This document shows positions 49,251 to 60,696 of a DNA stretch of 64,000 nt, piece after piece. Every line of letters begins with the position of its first letter. Positions within the stretch are counted from its first letter, which is position 1. Made by a program: the position numbers and the translations under genes. Origin of the DNA: Formicarius rufipectus. Lineage: Eukaryota; Chordata; Aves; Passeriformes; Formicariidae. The DNA is taken from the NCBI GenBank assembly GCA_013399695.1, contig VXAU01004744.1, positions 659,300 through 723,299 of the forward strand, in the 5' to 3' direction. The notes below the pieces were generated by a model, which was not told where the DNA came from, did not search any database, and saw nothing but the letters and a program-made list of their open reading frames with translations.

Positions 49251-52200
49251 GTAAGTATCTGACTTCATTTCTCATATGCCATAGATTTGTTCATTATAAG
49301 GATATTATCGAAAATAATTTTGAATGATTTATGAAACTCATATAGATTCAGTGTAATGTTGGGGAAGTGCTATTCATTCACTGCAAAGAATAGATGTGGA
49401 TCCAACTCTTGCAAGCAGAATTATTTCTTGTCTTTTAACACACAGAAAGCATCTCAGTGCAGAAGACTTCAATATGATTTTACCTACTCAGTAGAGAATG
49501 ACTGCCAAAATCTGAACAGCTACCACTCCCACCGTGCTTAACTGACCTTCTGAGAAATCATGACTGCTTTAGCTGTTTTTTTGGGTTGGATGGCTGGTTG
49601 CTGTGCCAGCATCTTTGTGCAAAGCCTTACAGATACTCTGAAACCACCAAAAATTTTCTGTTGCAGATTAATAAATACAAAGAAAACTTTTTCAAACATC
49701 CAATACTTCCAAAAAGATATGTCCAACCAAGCACATACACTAGTATCTCCAAAAGTGTTTTTTTTTTCTGTGAATGTTTTCTGGGGAAAATCAATTCGAC
49801 CAGCAGGCTGAGCAGAAAAGGTTTATCTGACTGCTTGCTTTCACAGTCTCGAGGGCCAGGTTCAAAAGCTCTTTGAATTATCTGCTTCCAGTTTTTGCGC
49901 ACCCTACTCATCTCCTATCTGCATCTTAACAAATTTGAGAGTGGCTCCTGTGTGAGCATAGGTAAATCTGTCTGTGCTCACATATTTTCTGCTTCAGAGA
50001 CTAAGGCTATTAACCAGAGTGCCAGGAACAGCAGGATTTACTTTCTGAACTGATCATGCATAAGAACAAGGAGTTGCTGTCCACTGACAGCATCAGAGTA
50101 TTGAGAGCCAAATTTTAGCACCAACTCTGAAACTCTTTCAATAGTTAGGGGCTCCCAGGAGTGGAAAGGAATGCATGTGAGGCCCTATCACTCTCTGCTG
50201 GGATATTGCTGTTGATTTCTGAGATTTCTAATTGCGTAATTGAGTCAGAAGAAGTACCCATATCAGGCTGCACTATTTTACATATGCTGTATAACAGTCC
50301 TAATTTATTTAATTTGAATACAGAGTATTTTATAGAAAATATCAAATTTTAGCCTTAGCTTTTTCTTCCAGCACTTTGTTTTAGTTCTGCTATTGCTTCT
50401 CAAATTAAAGAGCTAATTATCTTCTGAGCATATCCATTACAGATTCTGTTCAGCTTGCCAGGAACCTTGTTTTTTATAAACTAAACTAAATTAGCTGCTG
50501 GATTTCTTTGCTCTCAGATTTTTAAATCATAGTTACAGTTCTCAGAGTCCCTTCTAACTTCCCAGTCTCTCCCTTGAACTAACCAAGAATCCCAGCAGAG
50601 ACCCACTGACATGGTATCCTCACCTAACCAACTGCCCTCCTTATTTACATTCCTGTTTTTGCTAATAAACACACTGGGCCTTGTTGGAAAAAGTATTGGC
50701 AATTTTTATTCGCGTCATTCTCCAGCAAAGACTCTCCCTCAATCCTGTTCCTGCTCAGTGGTTATCTGTTCAGAGTCCTACACACTGTCTGTGAGTTTAT
50801 AACCCTCATTCCTAGGACAAAGATCAAAGAACTCTGGATCACTCACTTGCAGACAGTTGCTCAAAACTTAGCCAAAATCTACTAACACAAAACATGGTTT
50901 GTTTTTCTTTTAATTGCAAGGAAGACGAATGATGGCTGTGTTTTTAACTTTTTTATTTGCACTTCATTGTCAATAATGTTTAATTTGCCAGGAATATTGT
51001 CTTATATTCTTATCCTTCTAATGTAGAGGTTCATGATTTCATCAAAAGCCAGCCAAGTCAAATGAAATAATACTGTATAGACAACTATTTTCCTGCTTTA
51101 AGAATAAAATTACTTTTATTGTCCAATGATACTACTCATGCTATTGCAAGATGTATAATTCTGAAGATAAAGTTGACCCAATAGGACTACACAATTTTTC
51201 CTCTATCAGTTTTGTAAGTATTCATTTATAGGTTCATGATGAACTGGGATAAAGTGATTCACCCCTGCAAATTCCAGCTGAGGAAACTGAAACTGCCAAT
51301 AGAGAAATCAACACTTTATGTTAATCAAGTTTGTATCATTAAAATTCATCTATACAGAGCAACTTACAAAGAACTGTACACATGCACAGAACAGATCACC
51401 ATTACAGCCTCACAACCCTCCAGCAAGGCTTGCACGTATTGGTAGTTTGCTCTAAGACATGACACTTTCAAGGGCTGAGATATAGCAGTGGTAAGTTGTC
51501 CCTGGTGATCATTTCACACCAAATGGAGGGTAGAAGTGGCTTGATCACCTTCTCACTCATAATGGGCTTAGTCACAACCCCAAAATAGCCTCTGCTTGCC
51601 TGTACTTTAACTTCAGAAGAACAACCACCCACTGACTAGGCAGGACTGACATCTCTGTGAGTGCCAAGGTTTCTTTCTATTTAAACTATCCAATGTCACC
51701 TTATTTTAGCTTGTTGTATTGCTTGTCTTATCATCAGTTTCCATTGTCCCATGAGCAGAGCCAAAGAGCATCCTTCAAAACTAGTAATGTAAGCACCATT
51801 TATTTTGGGAAAGAAAGGACAGTAGTTCATATTTAATCATGGTTTATTATTTGTCTACTTAAGGTTTTGTATTGCTCCTGTCATTGCAGCATCTGAGTGT
51901 TTTACACATAAAAAGACTTGGCAATACTTTAATTCCCAGAAGACTGCTTGGAGCCTCTGGCTCTGCTCACTGATATTATATTGAATTGCCAGGATTTCCA
52001 AGGCACTTGTGGGTTTAGGCTCTTTACTCTTACAGAAATTGAATGTAAATTTTGCACTTCAGTCCTTTAGGCTCTTTTGAGAGACCCTTCTCACAGCCTT
52101 TCTAGGAAAGAGGGAAACTGAAAAACAGCCAGTGTGCAGCACAATATTAGTGAGCTGAGAATTTTTCTATGTGCTTCCATCAGCTTTTGCCCTTAGTTTT

Positions 52201-52624
52201 CTCTCATCCTTGTGATTCTTTCTGAAACCTGTGGATATCATATGGTATAAGAAGCGAAGATTTTTCGAGCTCTACAAATGATAAAGTAATACTCATTCCT
52301 AAGACTTTACCAAAGGAAGATACTGCTTACATCGGAGGAGGAGGCCATGCCGATCCTTTGAATGCCTCTGGCCCCACTGCAGCTCAAAGAGTCAGAAAGA
52401 GAAGGGACAGAGAGTCCCCAATAGGCAAATTCAGGCTACGTGCTTCCAGTGACAGCTTTTGGGCACACTTAAGCAAATCATTTAATGGCACGTAACAGCA
52501 CTGCACAACACATCAGGAGAGGAGCAGACTATATTCAATTGAAGCTGCAGGGGAATATGTAGATAAGAAGAATGTAATTACCAGAGCAGTAATTTAGTCA
52601 GGATGATAATGCTCCTAATCTTAC

Positions 52625-52690
52625 CAACACAAAACAAGCAAACAAAAAACACCCCTCCCCCCCAAAAAATAAACCACCAAAAAACATATA
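52625..52690 (+). repeat. A/C-rich low-complexity tract
   Basis: CAAAACAAGCAAACAAAAAAC-type units pass into a run of C and then A-rich sequence. Confidence 0.7.
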
Positions 52691-54636
52691 TCCCATCACA
52701 CCGTCAAGGGATATTAATGAACAGAACTGGTTAAAACCTCGAGCTTTATTTCTCATTTGAAAGATCAACACAGTTGTTCTGAACTAGACAGTGCACAACT
52801 TTCCATAAAATAAAATGACAAACAAATCATTATTTGATTTTATATCCACTAGGAGTAATAAACAGTGAGGCCTCACAGCTTCTGCAGCATGAGTAATTCT
52901 AAAAATTTCAGGACTGCAGCATTTAAGTGGTAAAACATCTGTTCAGTGTGGAGGATTGTATATATTCTTTGTAGTTGTTTTTGTCATCTCTGGCTGATAA
53001 ATAGTTTTGGGGCTCTCTCTGTACAGAAATGGCTAAATGGAGAGTTTACTTTTTCAGTGTCTTGTCTGACTCTTAAAAGTGCAACTATCATGTCCTCAGG
53101 CTCTTTTCCACTCCTAGATCTCAATATTTTTAAATTGTTTGAAAAGTTTTTTTACACTAAAATATTATAGTCAATTTTATAGATAACAGATACCACATGC
53201 CATGTCTCTATGTTAGTACTAAGTCTTTTGGCATGGTGTTTCTAAGGAGTTACTATTATTATCTACATAAGCAGACTCTGTATACAAATTTAAGAAGCCT
53301 GTGTTGTTTCTAGGGCTGAAGAACAGGTTCAGGTTGAAATCACGATACAAATACTGAGATAGTTTTTTAGAAAAACAGAGTTGGAACTGGGAATGCCATC
53401 AGAGATGCCGAAGGTTTTTCTCCCTGTCTGACTCCAGGTTTCTTGCAAAAGCGGTGATTTAGATTGGCCATTGGTTTCATCTCAGTCTAGAGTTTGTGCT
53501 TTGCTGCCTACAGAACCTGAGTTTGTGTGACATTTCTCTATTGTAGAAACACAATTGATCAATGTCACCCAGTAAGTCTATTGAAAAATGTCTCCACTAG
53601 ACTAACATGGTCTTGCTTTTAATCCAGATTCTATTTTTTTAAATTGAACCTATTACATTGTCAAATACCAAAATATATTATGCAGACTAGTAAAGAGGGA
53701 AATTTATATTAAAAATTGCTTAATGTTCCAGAGAGGAGACTCAGCATTTTAGTGAATAATGTTACCTAACTTTTCTCACAGCAGATATAAAATGAAAAGG
53801 GGAAGAAAGAAAACATTGTCTTTTAGCATCAAATAGAATTTTTCATCTAAAGAAGGTACAGTAACCAACTCACTTCCAAGAATTTGTAGTTTCCTACCAA
53901 ACCCCTCACAAAAAAAGTCAAAATTTTACATACTGCAGAAGGGATGCACACGCAGAAAGAGTCGCTAGTCATAGTTGCTACATATATTTATCTTTCAAAA
54001 TTCTGTAGTACTAACAGCATGGTTTGCAAGGCTATAAAGTATAATACTACACAATGTAACAGATTTCCTTACTTCTGCAACAGGAACTAGTGACATATGT
54101 TATGTCACTTGAGATAGATGAATTAAACTTATGTAGCTATTTGGAAGTTGTTCACATCTATCTGAATTGTTTATAGAGGGAAAAAAAAACAACTTCTTAA
54201 AATAAATTTGTGGAGTAATATGCTGCTACATAGGACAGAGGTGTTCTATCTTAGTTTCTGCTCTAAAATCTGGAAATACATTGTGCAGCTGCTTGCAAAA
54301 TCTCAGGCTCTCTTCTTTCAGGATATGCATTGTCTTGCAGATATCACTGTTTGTTATTTATTAATTGCAGATTCTTACCAAGGACATTACTTAACACTGT
54401 GAGAGCAAGTTTTCAATATGAGATTGACCTGTGACTTACTGGGGTGAAAAGCTAATGAAGTCAGCAGGAGTAACCAGAATGAGAGGGGGCTTTTAAAACT
54501 CTCATGCTTTTAAAATCCTCTCAGAGTAAAATTAATTCACTGACTTCTCACCTCTGCAAGCCACATTGATGGCAAAGAAATGATGGGTAAGAAAAGGAAT
54601 ATATTTTCTGATGTTCTGAATTATTTTATATACAGG

Positions 54637-55137
54637 TCATGCATGTTTATGTAATCTGTGTATACTGAAAGCATCATATTTCAGTGTATCCAACCCAGAG
54701 CCTCTCTCCAGGAGGAAATCTGAAGTATCCGTGGTTACTCCTGATACTGTGTCACTCAAATTTTTCCAATTTCTTTTTGGGAAAAAAAAAATTAGTTGAA
54801 TTTCCAAAGAAGGAAGATTTCCAAATGATGAGTCAATTTTTTTAGATTGTTTTCTGTGAGAAGGGACTTTAGGATGGGAGTGTTGTGAAGTAATTTCATT
54901 ATTTTTGGAGAGCCTACTATCACTGATATTCAGGTCATGCTGCACATGTTTCATTTGAGCAAGAGAAACAGCTTTTATGACTCTGGGAAAGGAGAAGAAC
55001 CAAATGGTACAACACCCAAGTGTACAGAGTGGATGAGAGCAGCCATCAGTGGGACAAGACTTATGTAACCAGAATACATATCCATCATGCTGCTCTCTCC
55101 TGAAGAGATTTCTATACAGCTGTGAGCAAAATATCAA
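54637..55137 (-). other. Longest open frame (166 codons), possible exon
   Basis: A 501-nt minus-strand frame, the longest in the window. Two acceptor-like sites lie inside it: 'gatattttgctcacag', just after its start, and a stronger 'ggttcttctcctttcccag' about 55 codons in. Beyond the second the peptide is polar and Ser/Lys-rich, for example SDSRLSKNNEITSQHSHPKV and, later, VTTDTSDFLLERGSGLDTLK, with the look of a disordered protein region. A T run in the middle encodes an odd IFFFP stretch. The start codon is only TTG, and no donor of quality was found before the stop. A frame of this length is about what chance allows once in 64 kb of both strands, so coding status is unproven. No family was recognised. 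Confidence 0.22.
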
Positions 55138-57069
55138 GTTGTTTTTCTTAAAAGCTAATTTCTCAACTTTCTCTCCTCCTCCATCACCTTTTTAACACTA
55201 TTTCAAAGCATCAGGATAGAGGTGGTTACGGTGCAAATAGATCTCTTCTGAGTGATTGGAACAAAGGAAGTCAGAGAATTCCAGTAACCAGTCTGATTAT
55301 TTTTGAGATTTATAGAGGTTTAGTGTAGGATACAAAGAAATAAAAAAATAAAATACCCAGCACCAAAACAAGACAGCAGTCAGTTATCTTTTAAAAGGTA
55401 TTCAAAGGTACTAATCCTATTTTCAGCACTTTGGTAATCACCATGAACTAAATGGCCATTAGGGCACCTCTCTAACAGAAACTAATAAGGGAAATAGCCA
55501 CGCAGACTCATTTCTTCCCAGACACTGTGAATACTGAAAAGTAAGGGGAAAAAATAGTTTAAATCCTATTAGGACAATGATCCCTATACATTCCAGTCCA
55601 AGATTAATTCTTTCCCACAAGGGCATATAGTACATGACTTCAACAACCTTTTCAAATGAAAAAAAAAAAAAAAAATGTTTTGAAGTAAAAAAGAGATAAA
55701 TCATGATTCCTTAAACCCATTAAACATATACTTAAATTTAAATGCCTGTGTAATATTCAGCAAAGCAGAAGCATAAAGTTTAGATATGCTTTTTTAATCA
55801 TTTGTTGGTTAAGTTCTATGCTGTATGCAGGCATGTGAAAAAGAAAAGCAAGTAAAAGGGTTAGCTGCTTAAAGGGACAAGTTAAATATAATTATGGCTT
55901 CACTTAGTCTTTTCATTCTACTTCAAAGCCTCCATGTGTGGGAAGGGGTTTGGCAGGTTAGAGTCAGCTTTGGTGTCTTGTTTAACCTGACTTTTTTTCA
56001 ATGATCAACCCTTTTCTAATACACCTATTTCTTTGAGATACCACAGGACAAATTTGATTTACCAGCTTCAGAGAATTCACACCAATACCAGTTGGCTCAA
56101 CCTCTTTATACGGCTAAGACGTTATTTTCCTAATTTGGATTTTATTGCTGGCATATAATCTTTAAAATTGCAGACAGAAAACACAATGTAAGGTATTGTG
56201 AGAAAAGATAAAGGGCCAGGACCATGCACTCTGAATCCTTTATCTTAATATCTAATAATAAACCCACAGGTAATAACATGGCCTGTGAATCCTTCTAGCT
56301 AGGTGCTTAATTAAAAAGCAAGATCAAAGGTCATTGCCTCATTTAGAATACAAATCTCTCCCTTTGAAACTATAGGGGAGGGGACAGTGTGCAATAGACT
56401 GAAATATAGAGCTTTGGTTCATCAGTTCTATGCCAAACCTACTGCAAGGGCATTGTAGCTGGAATGCACCGAGCATGTCGGCCCCCTCTCTAAAGCCTTT
56501 TGAAGGACAGCATCTTGTGTTTGTGCTTTCTGAGCCTGGTCTCACAAGCTTCACACTTATACCACCTGGGGGAAGGACTGCAAGATCAAGGTGAATATGA
56601 TTAGCACTAGGGTATAACCCAGGAAAAGTGGAACTCCAGCACATGCAGTACAGAGGTGGGCAAGGGTTTTCTACAACAAAAACCATCTGCATAGCTTACA
56701 ATAGTAAATACTCTGTTTCTTAGACTTCTCCTAATGCAACAGAAAAAGGAAGACAGGCCATGACACTATTAAAAATTTTGAGTTTAATGACAAGTGTAAC
56801 TTTGGTAGTAAATTAAGTAGAGAAGTAGGCAGGATTTTATTAGATACAGATGAAAAGTAAGAATAAACTTGTTATGAAACTAAAAAAAGAAAATCTCTGT
56901 GCAACCTAAAATCTGTTCCTCATGTTACTTGGAGATTTAGGTGAAAATAACCCAAACATGTTTAAGAGCTTGAATTCAGCAGGAGTTAATACTCACATTT
57001 ATCTCAGCCAGACTATAATGTAGCACAAGTCCACAACCTTAATATGTACAAAAGCAGAAAAGAAATTGT
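55138..57069. other. No gene seen; non-coding DNA
   Basis: A 17-base A run is at 55659-55675. A 117-codon minus frame at 56339-56692 has no recognisable motif. Nothing else is seen. Confidence 0.45.
55659..55675 (+). repeat. Poly-A run, 17 bases
   Basis: An A homopolymer. On the minus strand it makes a spurious Phe run. Confidence 0.85.
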
Positions 57070-57109
57070 CTTTTTTTCTTTCTTTCTTTTTTCTTTTTTT
57101 TTTCTTTTG
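57070..57109 (+). repeat. 40-base pyrimidine tract (TTTC-rich)
   Basis: A nearly pure T/C tract with TTTC units that runs directly into GTAG. It may be a simple repeat, the polypyrimidine tract of the splice acceptor at 57111-57112, or both. Confidence 0.9.
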
Positions 57110-57112
57110 TAG

Positions 57113-57229
57113 TATCTCTCAAACCTTCTACTTCAACAGCAATTGCCGCTGGATGTTGTTCTCCCAGTGACAAAAAACTCAGTGATTGAAAATACCTATG
57201 AAATCCTAAAAGAACTTAATCAACTATAG
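57113..57229 (+). other. Candidate terminal coding exon, 38 codons plus stop
   Basis: An exceptionally long polypyrimidine tract ending in TTTTGTAG is followed by 38 sense codons and a TAG at 57227-57229. The peptide has a normal protein composition and includes LPLDVVLPVTKNSVIENTY, finishing in a helix-like EILKELNQL. The in-frame triplet just before the junction is a stop (TAG), so the frame begins exactly at the splice point. The reading starts in phase 0. No polyadenylation signal was confirmed close downstream. The protein could not be identified, and the link to the exon candidate at 2960-3045 on the same strand is only a possibility. Confidence 0.32.
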
Positions 57230-57462
57230 CTTTAATTACCTCTGCCACAATGGACAAAAAAATTTAAATAAGTGTAGAGCAACTTTGTTGATGTACAGAA
57301 TCCTGATGATGTAGAACTGTTATGGAAGTAGATTTTCATCCCTTGGATTAATTTCCTACCATTGCTGACAGCACTCACTGTGCAAATTAAACATCTTCAA
57401 AGCTTGTGGTTTGTTTCCAAAGCTTCTAGAGATTTGGACTGAGGCTTAACCTATTCCTCATT

Positions 57463-57560
57463 GTGGCACTTAGTTGCATAGTTTAGTGGTGGACTTTGCA
57501 GTGCTGAGTTGGACTCAATGGTCTTAAATGGCTTTTCCAACCTAAATGATTTTATGATTC
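57463..57560 (+). mobile_element. CR1 LINE, extreme 3' tip
   Basis: Matches the last 100 bases of CR1: 'tggcacttagttgcatag', then 'gttggactcaatggtctta', 'cttttccaacctaaatgat' and the end 'tttatgattcat'. It is 5'-truncated. It belongs to the same 3' type as the large CR1 ending near 41070. Confidence 0.92.
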
Positions 57561-60504
57561 ATTGTGAAATAACAGCTCTTTCTTCTGTCTAGGGCTATAT
57601 TCATCAAGGGGTATGATTTTTAACTCTTTTGCAGTTCTCCTCCTGTCACCTAATGGGATTAATATCAAACTCCCATTACATTAGCAATTCAAGCGTAAGA
57701 TTTTGTGAAAAACTGAGACAAAACAGCTGTTATTTTGATTACTTTCTAACTACAATGAATGAAACTTTTTCCTTCCTAATAACATCATTTGATCATCAAT
57801 TTGCTTTTAAAGTATCATTTTGTATTCACTGGCATACCATGCCATTCTCTTGATCTTAACATGTAGAGTATCTCTTCTAGTACTGCCTAAGGATGGTTGG
57901 TCACAGTCAACATTAGGAACAGCTATCATAGTGCTATTCTCTATTTTTTGATTTTTGGCAATTATTTGCATTTTACATTTGTTTTGATCCAGTGTCCCAT
58001 CATTAAAATAAATATGTAGTGGCTGATATTCTATGCTATCAAATAAATCATCTGAAAAGTTAGATGTCTTTATTTGCCTTCAATATCCCCTTCCATGTTT
58101 TGTACAGTTCCAGTCATAGATGTTTTATTTTAAATAATAATTGAATTTACTGAGAAAATTTGTGATTAATAAAGGTGTGAATTATTCCAGGAGCACTAGA
58201 CACTGGTGAATAATGGAAAAATGTATTTTCTGAATAGTTTATTTGAAAGATATAAAAATTGTACAATAAATTATTCAACAAACATGAGTCAACTAGTCTT
58301 TAATCATTTTAAGGTAGCTTGTGCTCCCTCTACTGGATGATTAGGTGCTTCCAAAGGAACTAAAAAACTGTAGAGTTGTGATTTCAGAATTATTTTTCAA
58401 AATATCTAAAAATTCTTAGCTGCAGGACCGTGGATTTTTCAATATTGATACTTAAACTCAGAAGGGCATATGCTAAGTGCTATCTGACACTCTTTGATGA
58501 ACTATGACTTGGCCAAAGTAGGACCAAGGCATAAGGCACCCAAGTAGTGTTAGAGCAAGTGGTGACTGGTGGCATCCATTGACCATGGGAATGTCTGGAT
58601 GTGTGCAGCACCTGGAGCTTTGCAGGTCTAGTGCCAGTCAAAGTCTTCAATAAATATTTCACTCTCTGAATATAATCTATTAAAATATTAATGGTGAGAA
58701 GTAGTGAGTAGTGGTTGATGCCATCAGGTATGGGATGGGCACTGACACATCTCAGTTTGCTCATCTAGGTGACCCCCTAAACACAAGAGGAAGCATCCTA
58801 TTCCCACCCCATTTCTGACTATAGCCATGTCTTTGATGTGTGTCATATAGTAAGAAAAACAGGTTTCATTTCTTGTCCCAATTAGACTGCAGAGATCAAG
58901 CATGGGGCTGGCGGGCAGGATTATATAATTTGCAGTATATTATCCCTTTTTCAGTTACTTTACCCTCCTTTTCCCTGATCCAGTCACCTCACAAATAAAC
59001 AACTCACCTTCATGTTACTTTTTATACACCAGTGCTACTTTTGTTATATCAATATACAAAGTCAAGGACTTAATGGGTTTCTCAGTCATTTCAGTCTCAT
59101 ATGGTATCTCACTGTTGTCCTTGCAAGATACTACCCTCAAAAGATTGCCAACAATTCCCTCTAAAGTCCCCTGAAGTTCAGCCCATTCTCATGTAACTCC
59201 TGCTAACTCTGACCTTTGACAACCTCTTTGTTATGTATCACATCCAGCAGTTTCCTAAGCCATGTCCAGTAGTTCTCTACAACCTGTGTAGCTTAACAAC
59301 AGGGCAGGGCACTGCCAAAAGTCAGTAATAATAATAAAAGCCTATGATCTGGTCGTTCTTCTTCGTCAGTGCATATGCTTATCTTTGCCTGGATGGACCT
59401 TCAGATCTTTTGATTTCTGACTGTGAAAGGTCCCAGGTCTTTTTAACAGACCTCATCAGACTCCATAAAAACTCTCTCAAAGGCTCTCTAGAGACTGCTG
59501 TGGAGAAGCATTGCAAATTTTGCGATGACTCTGATCAAGCACATATCGAAGGACAGTCATTCAATATTCTTTTTCTCTAAACTTCAGTCATGTCCCTTGA
59601 GAGTAACTTATTCTGACAAAACCAAATTCAATATAATTCTTAACTTACATTAAAATCAGTATAAGTTTAGTGAAGTGACAGCATACAGCTAGGATAAATG
59701 AAAAAAAAAAATCAAATCTGCTTTGTGGGACAGCAAAGAAAAAAAGACCATAATTGGTAACATTAGGATTGGCCCTTCTAAGTGATGGACATCAAACAAC
59801 CAAATATATTCAAAACCTTTTCACTTTCATGTTACTTTCTTAACCCAATATGCCAATAAAATAGCACTATGATGCCAATCACACTGCAGTCAACAGTTTT
59901 TAGATTACAGCTTTTATGGTGAGAGATTGGATGGTATCCCTTTGGAGAAATAAAAAGCACAGGAAATATATTCATGGTTTCATAAGTAGAAATTCAGTGT
60001 GGAAAACTTGAATTAATTTACTTAGTTCAGATGTAGGATTGTATAAATGTTTGTCATTATTTCTAGTGTAAAAATGTAGAAAGATTCATAAAAAGAGAAT
60101 TTGTCATAATACTCATCACATTTCCATTATCTAGGAAAAATGTGACTTGGGATCCATTAAATACAAGAGTGAACAGCTAACTCACTTCCTGATAGTTATA
60201 TCAAGATTAGTTAGAGTGATATAGCAGTACAGTACATAGGAAAGTGGTATAGATTTATTTATAATTGCCCTAAAACTGGTGCTGAAGAGATATTTTTAGC
60301 AAAAAGAAAAGAATGTGATTTAAGATTAAGGGGCACAAGTTTTAATGGCAAAATTATTCTCTTTTTTTTTGCAACTAATATTAATATTAATATTCTCATT
60401 CATATTAAGATTCTGGAACTCAAGCATCACTAAAACAGACCATTTTTTTCTTTAATAACATCTTTCTCGTTGTTGCCTTGATAAGTGCATCAGACTCTTT
60501 TTAG
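57561..60504. other. No gene seen; non-coding DNA
   Basis: AT-rich, with short frames only. An AAT/ATT run occurs near 59328 (four AAT-like units) and an AATATT repeat near 60376-60392. Neither is attached to a SINE body. Confidence 0.45.
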
Positions 60505-60696
60505 TGATGCCCAGTGATAGGACAGGGGGCGAGGGGCAAAATTCCACGTATGAGGGGAAACTTCTTTATTGTGAGGGTGGCTGATCACCAAAGAAAGTTG
60601 CCCAGAGAGGTAGTGAAGTCTCCACCTCTGGAGATATTCAAAACTCACTTGGACACAATCCTGTGCAATCTCCTCTAGGAGTGAGCCTGCTTTAAC
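60505..60696 (+). mobile_element. CR1 LINE 3' region lacking its terminal tip
   Basis: Matches the CR1 3' region: 'tgcccagtgataggacag', 'gaggggaaacttctttattg', 'agagaggtagtgaagtctcc' and 'gtgcaatctcctctagg'. It should be followed by the 'ggttggactagatgacctcc...' tip, but similarity stops at 'gagcctgctttaacc'. The last 60 or so bases, needed for reverse-transcriptase priming, are absent, so a deletion or rearrangement after insertion is likely. Confidence 0.93.

Larger units (their letters stand above)
44711..54636. other. No gene seen; about 10 kb non-coding DNA
   Basis: No named interspersed repeat. Visible items are TA-rich tracts near 46650 and 46710, a 16-base A run at 48369-48384, a single N at 48651 in an A/G-rich stretch, an 'aggtacctaaattctgcctaa' type string near 48970 that recalls an old amniote repeat, an exon-like segment at 49204-49250, and a C/A-rich low-complexity tract near 52625-52690. 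Large parts (for example 47560-47960) are strongly A/T-rich and intact-looking, but conservation cannot be judged here. Confidence 0.4.

Noticed and set aside
51236..51445. MIR-like SINE on the minus strand ('cagctgaggaaactgaaac')
   Set aside because: Only one block of about 19 bases is similar; the expected neighbouring blocks are missing.
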